Below, piece after piece: positions 22,693 to 62,250 of a stretch of 64,000 nt of DNA. A model generated the notes under the pieces. It saw only the letters and a list, made by a program, of their open reading frames with translations. It did not search any database and was not told the DNA's origin. Position numbers and translations under genes: made by a program. The stretch is from Myoxocephalus aenaeus (taxonomy: Eukaryota; Chordata; Actinopteri; Perciformes; Cottidae). The stretch spans positions 18,501-82,500 of the forward strand of contig JBAMJR010000087.1 of the NCBI GenBank assembly GCA_038501785.1. Direction: 5' to 3'. Each line of letters starts with the position of its first letter. The stretch's first letter is position 1.

Positions 22693-24767
22693 GTGAGTGT
22701 CCGCGAGCTAACGGCGGCTAACGGCTAACGTTCTGTTCTGACGTCACGCCAAACCGCTGTAAAGAAATGCGCTATTTTAACAACATCGCGCGTGAGTGTT
22801 CCGTCACCTCCAGTTTACGAAACACAACTTTATCTCAGTTAACTCGTTAAGTTCCTCTTCGGTTCGGCGAGGATGTTAAACAACATATCCTCTGGGTTCA
22901 TGGATTCATCTCTGGATTCATGGATTCATCTCTGGATTCATGGATTCATCTCTGGGTTCATGGATTCATCTCTGGATTCATGGATTCATCTCTGGATTCT
23001 CCAGATTTAAACTTCTTTTAGCAAAGTGGTGCTCAGATTCTTTACTGCCGAATTTATCTAAGAGCGTTTAACGTGAGTCTGACTTCACTGTTTAACTTTA
23101 ATAACGTTAACAGTTTAACTTTAATAATGTTACCTGTTTAACTTTAATAACTTTAATAACGTTAATAACGTTACCTGTTTAACTTTAATAATGTTACCTG
23201 TTTAACTTTAATAACTTTAATAACGTTAATAACGTTAACAGTTTAACTTTAATAACGTTACCTGTTTAACTTTAATAACGTTACCTGTTTAACTTTAATA
23301 ACTTTAATAACTTTAATAACGTTACCTGTTTAACTTTAATAACGTTACCTGTTTAACTTTAATAACTTTAATAACTTTAATAACGTTACCTGTTTAACGT
23401 TAATAACTTTAATAACGTTAATAACTTTAATAACGTTACCTGTTTAACGTTAATAACTTTAATAACGTTAATAACGTTACCTGTTTAACTTTAATAACTT
23501 TAATAACGTTAACTGTTTAACTTTAATAACGTTACCTGTTTAACTTTAATAACTTTAATAACGTTAATAACGTTACCTGTTTAACTTTAATAACTTTAAT
23601 AACGTTAATAACGTTACCTGTTTAACTTTAATAACTTTAATAACGTTAACAGTTTAACTTTAATAACTTTAATAACTTTAATAACTTTAATAACGTTACC
23701 TGTTTAACTTTAATAACGTTACCTGTTTAACTTTAATAACGTTACCTGTTTAACTTTAATAACTTTAATAACTTTAATAACGTTAACAGTTTAACTTTAA
23801 TAACTTTAATAACGTTACCTGTTTAACTTTAATAACTTTAATAACGTTAACAGTTTAACTTTAATAACGTTACCTGTTTAACTTTAATAACGTTACCTGT
23901 TTAACTTTAATAACGTTACCTGTTTAACTTTAATAACGTTACCTGTTTAACTTTAATAACGTTACCTGTTTAACTTTAATAACGTTAACTGTTTAACTTT
24001 AATAACTTTAATAACTTTAATAACGTTACCTGTTTAACTTTAATAACTTTAACTGTTTAACGTTAATAACTTTAATAACTTTAATAACGTTACCTGTTTA
24101 ACTTTAATAACGTTAATACCTGTTGTACGTTAATACCTGTTGTACGTTAATACCTGTTAATACCTGTTGTATGTTAATACCTGTACCTGTTTAACTTTAA
24201 TACCTGTTAATACCTGTTGTCCGTGGCGCTGCTCAGCAACTGAAGCAGCAGCGGGATAAGCTGCGTCAGTACCAGAAGAGGATCGGCCTGCAGCTCGACA
24301 AGGAGCGACTTCTGGCCAAGCAGCTGCTCAGCAACGGCAAGAAAGAGTGAGTTCATATACATATATATATAAATATATATAAATATTAATGTTACAGGGC
24401 AGTGAAAGGGATTTATTATTCATAGGGACACAGTAAAGATGACACCTTTGTTTTTGGAAGAGAAATCCTTCATCAAAGTAACGTTTAATAAATATTCAGG
24501 GTCATACACATAACAAGCTTTATTTATTATTTATTTTAATTAGTCAGTTATTTCAACATATTTAGTTTATGGTCACAAAACCAAACGTAGATTTCTTTTT
24601 AAATTTGTTTTTGGAACACAACAGAACAATCCTTTTCATTTAAATAAACATAATAAAATAAATAGTAAATAATCCAAACAGTAGTATTAGTATCAATAGT
24701 TTATCTTATATTGAGTATAAATGCTAACCTTTAGTTACATGAACGTCTCACCCGACAAACGCTTCTG

Positions 24768-24857
<90 letters not shown>

Positions 24858-27233
24858 TGTATATACTTTTACTATTAGTTTTTTAAAGGAAGATTTTCTA
24901 CATATGTATCTTTAAAGATTATGTTTTTCTCTTCAGACATTGTATTGCATGTAACCACTTATACATACACTACATTAATAAACATTAGTTTATTAATGTA
25001 GTGTATGTATATGTAACCACTACATTAATAAACTAATGTTTATTAATGTAGTGGTTACATATAATACACTACATTAATAAACATTAGTTTATTAATGTAG
25101 TGTATTATATGTAACCGCTACATTAATAAACTAATGTTTATTAATGTAGTGTATTATATGTAACCACTACATTAATAAACTAATGTTTATTAATGTAGTG
25201 TATTATATGTAACCGCTACATTAATAAACTAATGTTTATTAATGTAGCGGTTACATATAATACACTACATTAATAAACATTAGTTTATTAATGTAGTGTA
25301 TTATATGTAACCACTACATTAATAAACTAATGTTTATTAATGTAGTGTATTATATGTAACCACTACATTAATAAACTAATGTTTATTTTAGTTTCTGAAC
25401 TCTTCCTCTTCCTCTTCAGCAAAGCGCTGCTGCTGCTGAAGAAGAAGCGTTATCAGGATCAACTGCTGGACAAGACGGAGAACCAGATCGGGAACCTGGA
25501 GCGCATGGTGAGGACACACACACACACACATGCACACACACACACACACACACTCTCACACTAGAAACCGGTGAAACACAGAGAGGAGGAAACTAAACGC
25601 GTCGCTCTGTCTCTGTTTCTTTTCCAGGTTCAGGACTTGGAGTTCGCTCAGATCGAATCGAAGGTCATCCAAGGGCTGAAGGCCGGAAATGAATGTCTGA
25701 AGAAGATGCACGAGGTAGGGGAGGGGCTTCAGATAAAGGGGCGTGGCCTGTATATCAAGGGGCGTGGCCTGGTCGCTGCATATTAAACGCTCTGGTTGTT
25801 GCAGGTGATGTCCGTGGAGGAGGTGGAGCGGATCATGGATGAAACGCAGGACGCCGTCGAGTATCAGAAGGTTCACCGCTCCTTTGTCTGTTCTGACCAA
25901 CAGACGTGTTCTGACCAACAGACGTGTTCTGACCAACAGACGTGTTCTGACCTCTGACCAACAGACGTGTTCTGATCAACAGACGTGTTCTGATCAACAG
26001 ACGTGTTCTGACCAACAGACGTGTTCTGACCTCTGACCAACAGACGTGTTCTGACCAACAGACGTGTTCTGACCTCTGACCAACAGACGTGTTCTGACCA
26101 ACAGACGTGTTCTGACCTCTGACCAACAGACGTGTTCTGATCAACAGACGTGTTCTGACCTCTGACCAACAGACGTGTTCTGACCAACAAACGTGTTCTG
26201 ACCAACAGACGTGTTCTGATCAACAGACGTGTTCTGACCAACAGACGTGTTCTGACCAACAGACGTGTTCTGACATCTGACCAACAGACGTGTTCTGACC
26301 AACAGACGTGTTCTGACCTCTGACCAACAGACGTGTTCTGACATCTGACCAACAGACGTGTTCTGATCAACAGACGTGTTCTGACCAACAGACGTGTTCT
26401 GACATCTGACCAACAGACGTGTTCTGATCAACAGACGTGTTCTGACCAACAGACGTGTTCTGATCAACAGACGTGTTCTGACCAACAGACGTGTTCTGAC
26501 CTCTGACCAACAGACGTGTTCTGACCTCTGACCAACAGACGTGTTCTGACCAACAGACGTGTTCTGACCTCTGACCAACAGACGTGTTCTGACCTCTTCA
26601 ACATGTTTGTTGTTTACTGATTGTCTTGTTTTCTTCGCAGCAAATCGACGACCTGCTGGCCGGCTCTCTGTCTCAAGAGGACGAGGACGCCGTGCTCGCC
26701 GAGCTGGAGGCCATAACTCAGGTGAGTCTCACTCTGTCTCACTCTGGTCTCACTCTGGTCTCACTCTGGTCTCACTCTGGTCTCACTCTGGTGTCACTCT
26801 GGTGTCACTCTGTCTCACTCTGTCTCACTCTGGTCTCACTCTGGTCTCACTCTGGTCTCACTCTGGTCTCACTCTGGTGTCACTCTGTCTCACTCTGGTG
26901 TCACTCTGTCTCACTCTGGTCTCACTCTGGTCTCACTCTGGTCTCACTCTGGTGTCACTCTGTCTCACTCTGGTGTCACTCTGTCTCACTCTGTCTCACT
27001 CTGGTCTCACTCTGGTGTCACTCTGGTGTCACTCTGTCTCACTCTGGTCTCACTCTGTCTCACTCTGGTCTCACTCTGGTGTCACGTGCCGGCGGTTTTA
27101 AAGGAGCTGTTTAAAGGTTTAAGGGCGTTGTCGCCCCTCCGCTTGTCTTCTCAGGGAGACGTCGAGCTTCCAGAAGTTCCTGAAGACGAGCTTCCTGACG
27201 TCCCCGAGGCCACGGAGAAGAAACCAGGTCTGA

Positions 27234-27320
<87 letters not shown>

Positions 27321-27609
27321 AGTTTCACAGTGTCTTCTAGCATCACACGCTTTCATCCCCCACAATGCATCTCTCCCTCATGAAGCGAACACACTTCCCC
27401 TTTTGACTTCTGTAAAACACACTTCTTTGGTTCTGCCACCTGATCAACTATTACGACTAGTTCAAGGTGAACTGAGAAGTAGATCATGTTTTTATCATAA
27501 TAATAATGTAAACTCCCCTGAAGCCCTCTGTGTAAGTCTGTCCTGTGTTTCTGTCTCAGAGAGCGATCGCTCCGGGAAGAAGCCTCAGCGGGAGCTGCTC
27601 GCCGCCTGA
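22630..27609 (+). CDS. chmp6: Charged multivesicular body protein 6 (ESCRT-III subunit)
   Basis: CHMP6/Vps20 links ESCRT-II to ESCRT-III assembly on endosomes and works with VPS4 in membrane scission. Exons: 22630-22692, 24237-24346, 25420-25507, 25628-25714, 25805-25870, 26641-26721, 27155-27227 and 27560-27609. Together they give 205 aa (human 201). The start MGNLFGKKK has Gly2 for N-myristoylation. The Snf7 core helices follow, rich in Lys/Gln then acidic. The C-terminal VELPEVPEDELPDVP segment matches the proline-rich MIM2 motif that binds the VPS4 MIT domain. Identity to the human protein is high along its length. The intron 5 donor (AAG|GTTCAC) is weak, yet frame and homology fix it. 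Introns carry heavy tandem-repeat loads. Baiap2 follows 5 kb downstream. Confidence 0.96.
22890..22999. repeat. 20-bp minisatellite, chmp6 intron 1
   Basis: Five and a half copies of TCTGGATTCATGGATTCATC, with one G/A variant position. Confidence 0.95.
23083..24225. repeat. TTAACTTTAATAACGTTACC minisatellite, chmp6 intron 1
   Basis: A 1.1-kb array of interleaved TTTAATAAC, GTTAATAAC and GTTACCTG modules in irregular order, ending 11 bp before the exon 2 acceptor. It contains many AACGTT palindromes. Confidence 0.95.
24237..24346 (+). CDS. chmp6: chmp6 exon 2
   Basis: Begins QLKQQRDKLRQYQKRI, the first core helix. The acceptor is GCTCAG and the donor GA|GTGAGT splits a codon. Confidence 0.93.
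24771..24850. repeat. (AC)n microsatellite
   Basis: About 40 AC units in chmp6 intron 2. Confidence 0.97.
24963..25385. repeat. Array of 36-bp palindromes, chmp6 intron 2
   Basis: About eight to nine copies of a near-perfect palindrome whose arms are CACTACATTAATAAAC and its complement, joined by linkers TATTATATGTAAC or the inverse. It ends 35 bp before exon 3. Confidence 0.93.
25420..25507 (+). CDS. chmp6: chmp6 exon 3
   Basis: Encodes KALLLLKKKRYQDQLLDKTE and on to LERM. An AC array starts about 8 bp after its donor. Confidence 0.95.
25628..25714 (+). CDS. chmp6: chmp6 exon 4
   Basis: 29 codons, VQDLEFAQIESKV to KKMHE. The following intron is only 90 bp and contains two GGGGCGTGGCCTG copies. 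Confidence 0.95.
25805..25870 (+). CDS. chmp6: chmp6 exon 5
   Basis: 22 codons, VMSVEEVERIMDETQ to EYQK. It ends at the weak donor GTTCAC next to an 18-bp minisatellite. Confidence 0.93.
25887..26596. repeat. 18-bp minisatellite, chmp6 intron 5
   Basis: Nearly 40 copies of CAACAGACGTGTTCTGAC with ATC, ACC and ACCTCTGACC variants. It starts about 16 bp after the exon 5 donor and fills most of the intron. Confidence 0.96.
26641..26721 (+). CDS. chmp6: chmp6 exon 6
   Basis: 27 codons, QIDDLLAGSLSQEDEDAVL to EAITQ. The donor GTGAGT flows straight into a CTCACTCTGGT minisatellite. Confidence 0.95.
26725..27083. repeat. CTCACTCTGGT minisatellite, chmp6 intron 6
   Basis: Irregular 10-12-bp units (GTCTCACTCTG, GTGTCACTCTG) starting inside the 5' splice-site region. 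Confidence 0.95.
27155..27227 (+). CDS. chmp6: chmp6 exon 7 (MIM2 motif)
   Basis: Encodes the proline-rich MIM2 segment. The donor G|GTCTGA is followed within 7 bp by an AC array. Confidence 0.92.
27234..27316. repeat. (AC)n microsatellite, chmp6 intron 7
   Basis: About 41 AC units with one AT interruption, beginning 7 bp after the exon 7 donor. Confidence 0.96.
27560..27609 (+). CDS. chmp6: chmp6 exon 8
   Basis: Terminal coding exon ending PQRELLAA and TGA 27607-27609, like the human C-terminus (ELVAAS). Confidence 0.92.
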
Positions 27610-27648
27610 AGAACCGCCGGCCTTCACCTCCGCCTCTCGGAGGAGAAC

Positions 27649-27682
<34 letters not shown>

Positions 27683-28715
27683 CCTCCATCATGGCGGCTC
27701 GTCTCCACATGAAGGACCCGGTCCACGAAGACCTGCGAGCTCAGAGCCCTGCGCCTGACCTTCTGCTCCTCTAGTGTTCACTAAGTCACTCCTCACACAC
27801 GCGTCTGCTTCCTCATCCTAGTTCATCAAGCGGCTCCTCGGCTCCTCCTGCACTCGCGTGGTTTCACCTCGTCGCGTTCTGGTTTTTACTGGACGGGTTT
27901 TTATTTTTTTTATTGGGACTTCTTTCCACCAAAGAACTACGAAGATCTGAAAACTGTTTTCTTTTGGCTTCACCGCACACACCTGCTCTGTAAGTCACAT
28001 GACCTGTTGAGAACAAAGATTTATATTTCATCTCTCAGTCTAGTTTGAGAACTTTCCCCTTTTTTAATAATAAAGAAAACTTGAAGAATAACCTTTTTAA
28101 CGAATAAGAAAACATTGACATTATTTTAAATTGAATAAAATGACGACTTTAAACAGGCTGAGATCATCAAGCCAGTGGAACGTGTCGCTACTTCCTCATG
28201 TCCCCTGTATGTCTGCTGTGCAAAGCATTGTGGGTCAGAATGTGCCGGAACACATTCCTGGTGTTTTTGCCAAAACTGCATGTGACCTCCCGTGTGTGTG
28301 TGCGTGTTTTTGAAGGTGCGACGTATTTCTGCCTCCAGCCAATCGGAGCAGACGGGTGTTTTTTTTGTCTTTTTAAAGAGACAGGCGCCAAAATGGAGCG
28401 TTTGAGTGAATGCAGACGGTATGAGAACAATAATGTGTATTAAAGCATGTAACGGTGTTCTAGATGTGTCCTTTAACCCGAGTGATGAAACGTAGTGCGC
28501 TGGCCCTTTAAATCATAACCCACCGAGTGTTATCATATCGAGGGGCCTGTCATTTATGTCACTGTTCGCTTGTGTGGGTCTGTGTCGCGTCGCCGCAAGA
28601 ACAAAGATGGCCGACATCCATGAAGCTTTCTTTAAGGATCCGTCTCACTAATCTGTAAATCAGTTAATCTCCATCAACCTCTCTCTCTCTCTCTGTACAT
28701 CCTTTTCACAATAAA
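27610..28715 (+). other. chmp6: chmp6 3' UTR and polyadenylation candidates
   Basis: Non-coding. AATAAA occurs at 28069-28074, 28134-28139 and 28710-28715. A CT microsatellite sits at 27651-27682 and another at 28680-28694. Which signal is used cannot be told from sequence. Confidence 0.55.
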
Positions 28716-29232
28716 AGTGTTTCTTTTTCATCGCCATCCTCTCGTTGCCGCCCTGCAGGTCTCGGTTCTCGTGTTCCTTCAGTCCGACACAAGGTGGAGA
28801 CAAAGGTTCTCCTGCAGCTCGTTTTATTATCTATACAGAAGTGATGTAAAAGAGCCGGTTACTTAACATAATCACACGTTGTGCCATCTGAACATGTCTG
28901 CCTTCATTTCCCGGTAAAGACGTTGGAAGAAGGTTAGAAGCTCAACTCTGTCCACTAGACCTGAACGCTATCACAACCTTCAGGCGTTTCCATGGCGCTA
29001 AGCTCCGTTGTTCAGGCCGTGTGTGTCTGTGAGGCTGAATTGGTTTCTTCGTGAGGTCCCTGAACCCCTCACGCCCATGGGACTGGTCCTGAATGCAGCG
29101 GCGTGGGAGTGGAGCCGCGCAGACGGCGGCGTGAATCACGGCGTGGATCTGAGGCGCCGATTGGCCGAGAGGACGATGGTGAGTGGGACGGGCGAGGAGG
29201 CGGGACCAAGCGCTGCTGAATGGAGGCTGTAG

Positions 29233-29344
29233 GTGTGAGGGTGTGTGTGTGAGGGGGTGTGTGTGAGGGGGTGTGTGACTGTGAGGGTGTGTGTGTGTGT
29301 GAGAGTGTGCTTGTGAGGGTGTGTGTGTGTGTGTGTGTGTTTGC

Positions 29345-29382
<38 letters not shown>

Positions 29383-29790
29383 GTGTGTGTGTGTGTGTGT
29401 GTTTGCTTGTGTGTGTGTGTGTGTGTGTTTGCTTGTGTGTGTGTGCGGGTGTTCGGCATCTGCGTGCGTGTGTGTCTGCGTGTGTGTGTGTGTGTGTTTG
29501 TATGTGTGTGAGGGTGTGTGTGAGAGTGCTTGTGAGGGTGTGTGTGTGTGCGTGCGTGTGTGTCTGTGTGTGTGTCTGTGTGTGTCTGTGTGCGTGTGTC
29601 TGCATGTGTGTGTGCGTGTGTGTCTGTGTGTGTGTGTGCGTGTGTCTGCATGTGTGTGTGCGTCTGTGTGTGTGCGTGTGTCTGTGTGTGTGTGCGTGTG
29701 TGTCTGCATGTGTGCGTGCGTGTGTGTGTCTGTGTGCGTGTGTGTGTGTGTCTGTGTGTGTGCTTGTGTATGTGGCTGTGCATGTGTGAG
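29233..29790. repeat. Long degenerate TG array
   Basis: About 560 bp of (TG)n broken by TGCG, TCTG, TTTGC and CATG variants. It is followed 65 bp later by an AC array of the opposite polarity. Confidence 0.95.
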
Positions 29791-29853
29791 TGAGTGAAAG
29801 CGCGCTGCCCACCCAGATACTTGCCTACCTGACTACACCCCCACAGTGTACTG

Positions 29854-29855
<2 letters not shown>

Positions 29856-29941
<86 letters not shown>
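29856..29941. repeat. (AC)n microsatellite
   Basis: About 43 uninterrupted AC units, complementary to the upstream TG block. Confidence 0.97.
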
Positions 29942-29943
<2 letters not shown>

Positions 29944-30084
29944 CCTATCTGTTAAGTCCCAGACGACTCAAAGCTCAAGTCTTATGTAAAGGTTCAAGTC
30001 CTAAAGAACGAGTCACATGACCAGTTCATTGACGACTCGTCTCCCACTTGATGTGCCGACGTGTTTCTTCTCTTAAAGGGATCT

Positions 30085-30101
30085 GGCGCCACCTAGCGGC
30101 G
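30085..30101 (-). promoter_or_regulatory. CTCF-like motif between chmp6 and baiap2
   Basis: GGCGCCACCTAGCGGCG, which on the minus strand contains CCGCTAGGTGGCGCC, a close fit to the CTCF core consensus. It is a candidate boundary between two genes. Confidence 0.5.
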
Positions 30102-30540
30102 AGGATTCAGATCGCAGCCGAGAACGACGGCGTCCGCCGAGGCGGCGCGTGGTTTGACCCTTCAGGGCTTCTGTAGGAACACGAAGAGGAACGGAAACTC
30201 AAGGATTCAACGTCAGGTGTGTTTTACCCCATAAAAAATACATATATTAAAAAACAACAATACATGGCAACTTGAAGTACTTTTATTTCCCCTAGACGAC
30301 GTCTCATAAAACGAAAAAAAGGTTTTCACAAAGATTTATGAAAAAATTAAGGAATCATTCAGGAAAAATTCCCGAAAAATAATTAAATAATGGAGCTGGG
30401 AACTTGTTCTCTGGTCCATGTCTAAAATATGTTCCTCTCAATCACTGACTTCCTGTTTGAAACCTGGGACGGGAGAGCAGAGAAACAGGAGGTTTTTTTA
30501 CCTGAAACCAAAACCTTTTCTTGCACAGACCTGATGATTA

Positions 30541-30543
<3 letters not shown>

Positions 30544-30599
<56 letters not shown>
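30544..30599. repeat. (AT)n microsatellite
   Basis: About 27 AT units. Confidence 0.96.
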
Positions 30600-30604
<5 letters not shown>

Positions 30605-31111
30605 CTGGGTCCACATGTGAGACCTGACTCGTGCTTGTTGAACTTCACTCACTTGTGTATAATTACACTTCAAGATGGATCGGCAGTCCACAAACATAAT
30701 GAAAACCAACATTCAATTCTAGAAACTAATTGCAGGGCCTGAATGCCCTCAGAGGAATGAATCAATAACCCGACGGAGGGAAAGAAAACACGTCGATGGA
30801 TCGAGTGTTCGCTCTCTCTGGTTTGTTTTAATCGGACGTGACAGTCAAAACTAAACCGGTCCCTCTGAGGTTCCACTTGGTTCCCCTTGGTTCCACTTGG
30901 TTCTCCTCCCGGCTCTAAAACATCCCAATAGAACCGTGGAGCGGAAGAGAAAAAGGCTTTTGCCTTCTGCTTTTTCATGAAACCCTCAGAGGGCCTTCAG
31001 ATCGTGATGCGTTCACTTGTGTGGGATTCCCCAACCCCCCCGCACAAGGCTTTGAAATAAAGAACATGCGTCTCCATCCCACTCGTGTCCCACCAGAGGA
31101 GAGCAGCCACG

Positions 31112-31153
<42 letters not shown>

Positions 31154-32348
31154 TATATTATATTACATGTTAAATGGGACAATGTCAACCACATAAACAG
31201 ACCTCTGTGTGTATCTCAGCTATATTATGATTTATTAATAAATACTAAAAACCCAGCCACAGACGCTGCAGGTGAATATGAGAATATCAGGATGATGTTA
31301 GACGTGATTATTCAGAATCATATGGAGACTAGAAGCTGCTCAGGTCTGTGACACAGAGGAGGAGGCGGGGCTTTTAAATGCCGTGCTGCGTTCAGGGACT
31401 CACCGTTAAACACTAGTTTTTTGTTCAGTGTCAGTTGGGGTTAGTTGATGCCAGAGAAGCAGAGGACGATACATCGTTATGATTAAATTATTAAGAAAAC
31501 GCGATATGCCAGTTTGCTAATTTAAGATATTTCTGTTGTGAAAATAAACAGACGTGAATATAAATGACCACTGCTTGTGTATTTATTCATAACGCCGCAC
31601 CGAAACATCTTTACTAAGTAAATACATAAAACAAAATATGATTGTGTCTAAATTAAATGAACATAATTCATACAGACCATGGAGAGAAAAGAGGTATCGC
31701 TTCTATTCCTTCTGTTTTCATGTAGAAGCCTTTAAATCGCTCGCTGCTTCATTCCCTGCTCACTCAGCACACCTGTACCCAGGTAGCATGGATGTGCTTA
31801 CTGTAGGTACACCTCTTTATTTTTGCTGTGATGTGAATTACTTTAGTCTTTACGTTACTGTCTGTCTATCCACGGATCTTAGTTGCATTATGTTATTGGA
31901 CATTTTTTATTTCAGGCTGCCATAAAAAAAAAGATGAAAATCAGCCTCACTGACTTTTTACTGTTGATTAGTGTACAAAATAAAAAGATAAATAAATAAA
32001 ATATATTAGCGTAACAACACGTAGGAGTCAACAGGGAGCTGATTGGTTGTCCAGGTCACGTGACATGTCCAGAGCAGCTCAACGAACAACTCTGATGATC
32101 ACTTTGTCTTTTCGGAGCAAACCTCTGGTGAAAAAAACACAATTTATTAGTTTTTTTTCTGTTCATGTATGTCCTCTGCCTATATGGTGACATTCAAATA
32201 CACAGATATCTCACATTTCATCCCACAGTGTCATCTTTAACTTAAAAAAAAAGAAAATAATTTAACCCCGTCCTGTCTTTTCGCCAGAGCTCTCGTTTCC
32301 CGCGGTCCGTGAAGGCAGCCCCGCCCCCTCCTCTGCGGAGGACTTTCC

Positions 32349-32355
32349 TATAAAA
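32349..32355 (+). promoter_or_regulatory. baiap2: baiap2 TATA box
   Basis: TATAAAA sits 156 bp upstream of the ATG in GC-rich DNA (CCTATAAAAGCCGGG). This predicts a start site near 32375-32381 and a 5' UTR of about 125-130 nt. Confidence 0.65.
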
Positions 32356-32504
32356 GCCGGGATCCCTGCGGCCAGCCGCCGCTCGTCTCTCCGTCTCCCG
32401 CAGACACGAGCCGCTCCTCCGGGACAGCCGCGTCCTCCTCCGGAACCTGAACCCAGAAGAAAGAAGGATTCTCAGTCTGTGGTCGACACCGCGCCGCCCG
32501 CAAG

Positions 32505-62250
<29,746 letters not shown>

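Larger units (their letters stand above)
24347..25419 (+). other. chmp6: chmp6 intron 2
   Basis: AT-rich. It contains a (AC)n array at 24771-24850 and the palindromic array at 24963-25385. Confidence 0.9.
28716..32340. other. chmp6-baiap2 intergenic DNA
   Basis: No gene seen. It holds a TG-rich block (29233-29790), an AC array (29856-29941), a CTCF-like site (30085-30101), AT arrays (30544-30599 and 31115-31148) and otherwise unremarkable AT-rich DNA. Long ORFs in the TG/AC blocks are repeat products. Confidence 0.75.

Noticed and set aside
25833..26578. Minus-strand ORFs in chmp6 intron 5
   Set aside because: Translations of the 18-bp minisatellite.
28942..29936. Thr-His and Cys-Val repeat ORFs
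   Set aside because: Translations of TG and AC arrays.
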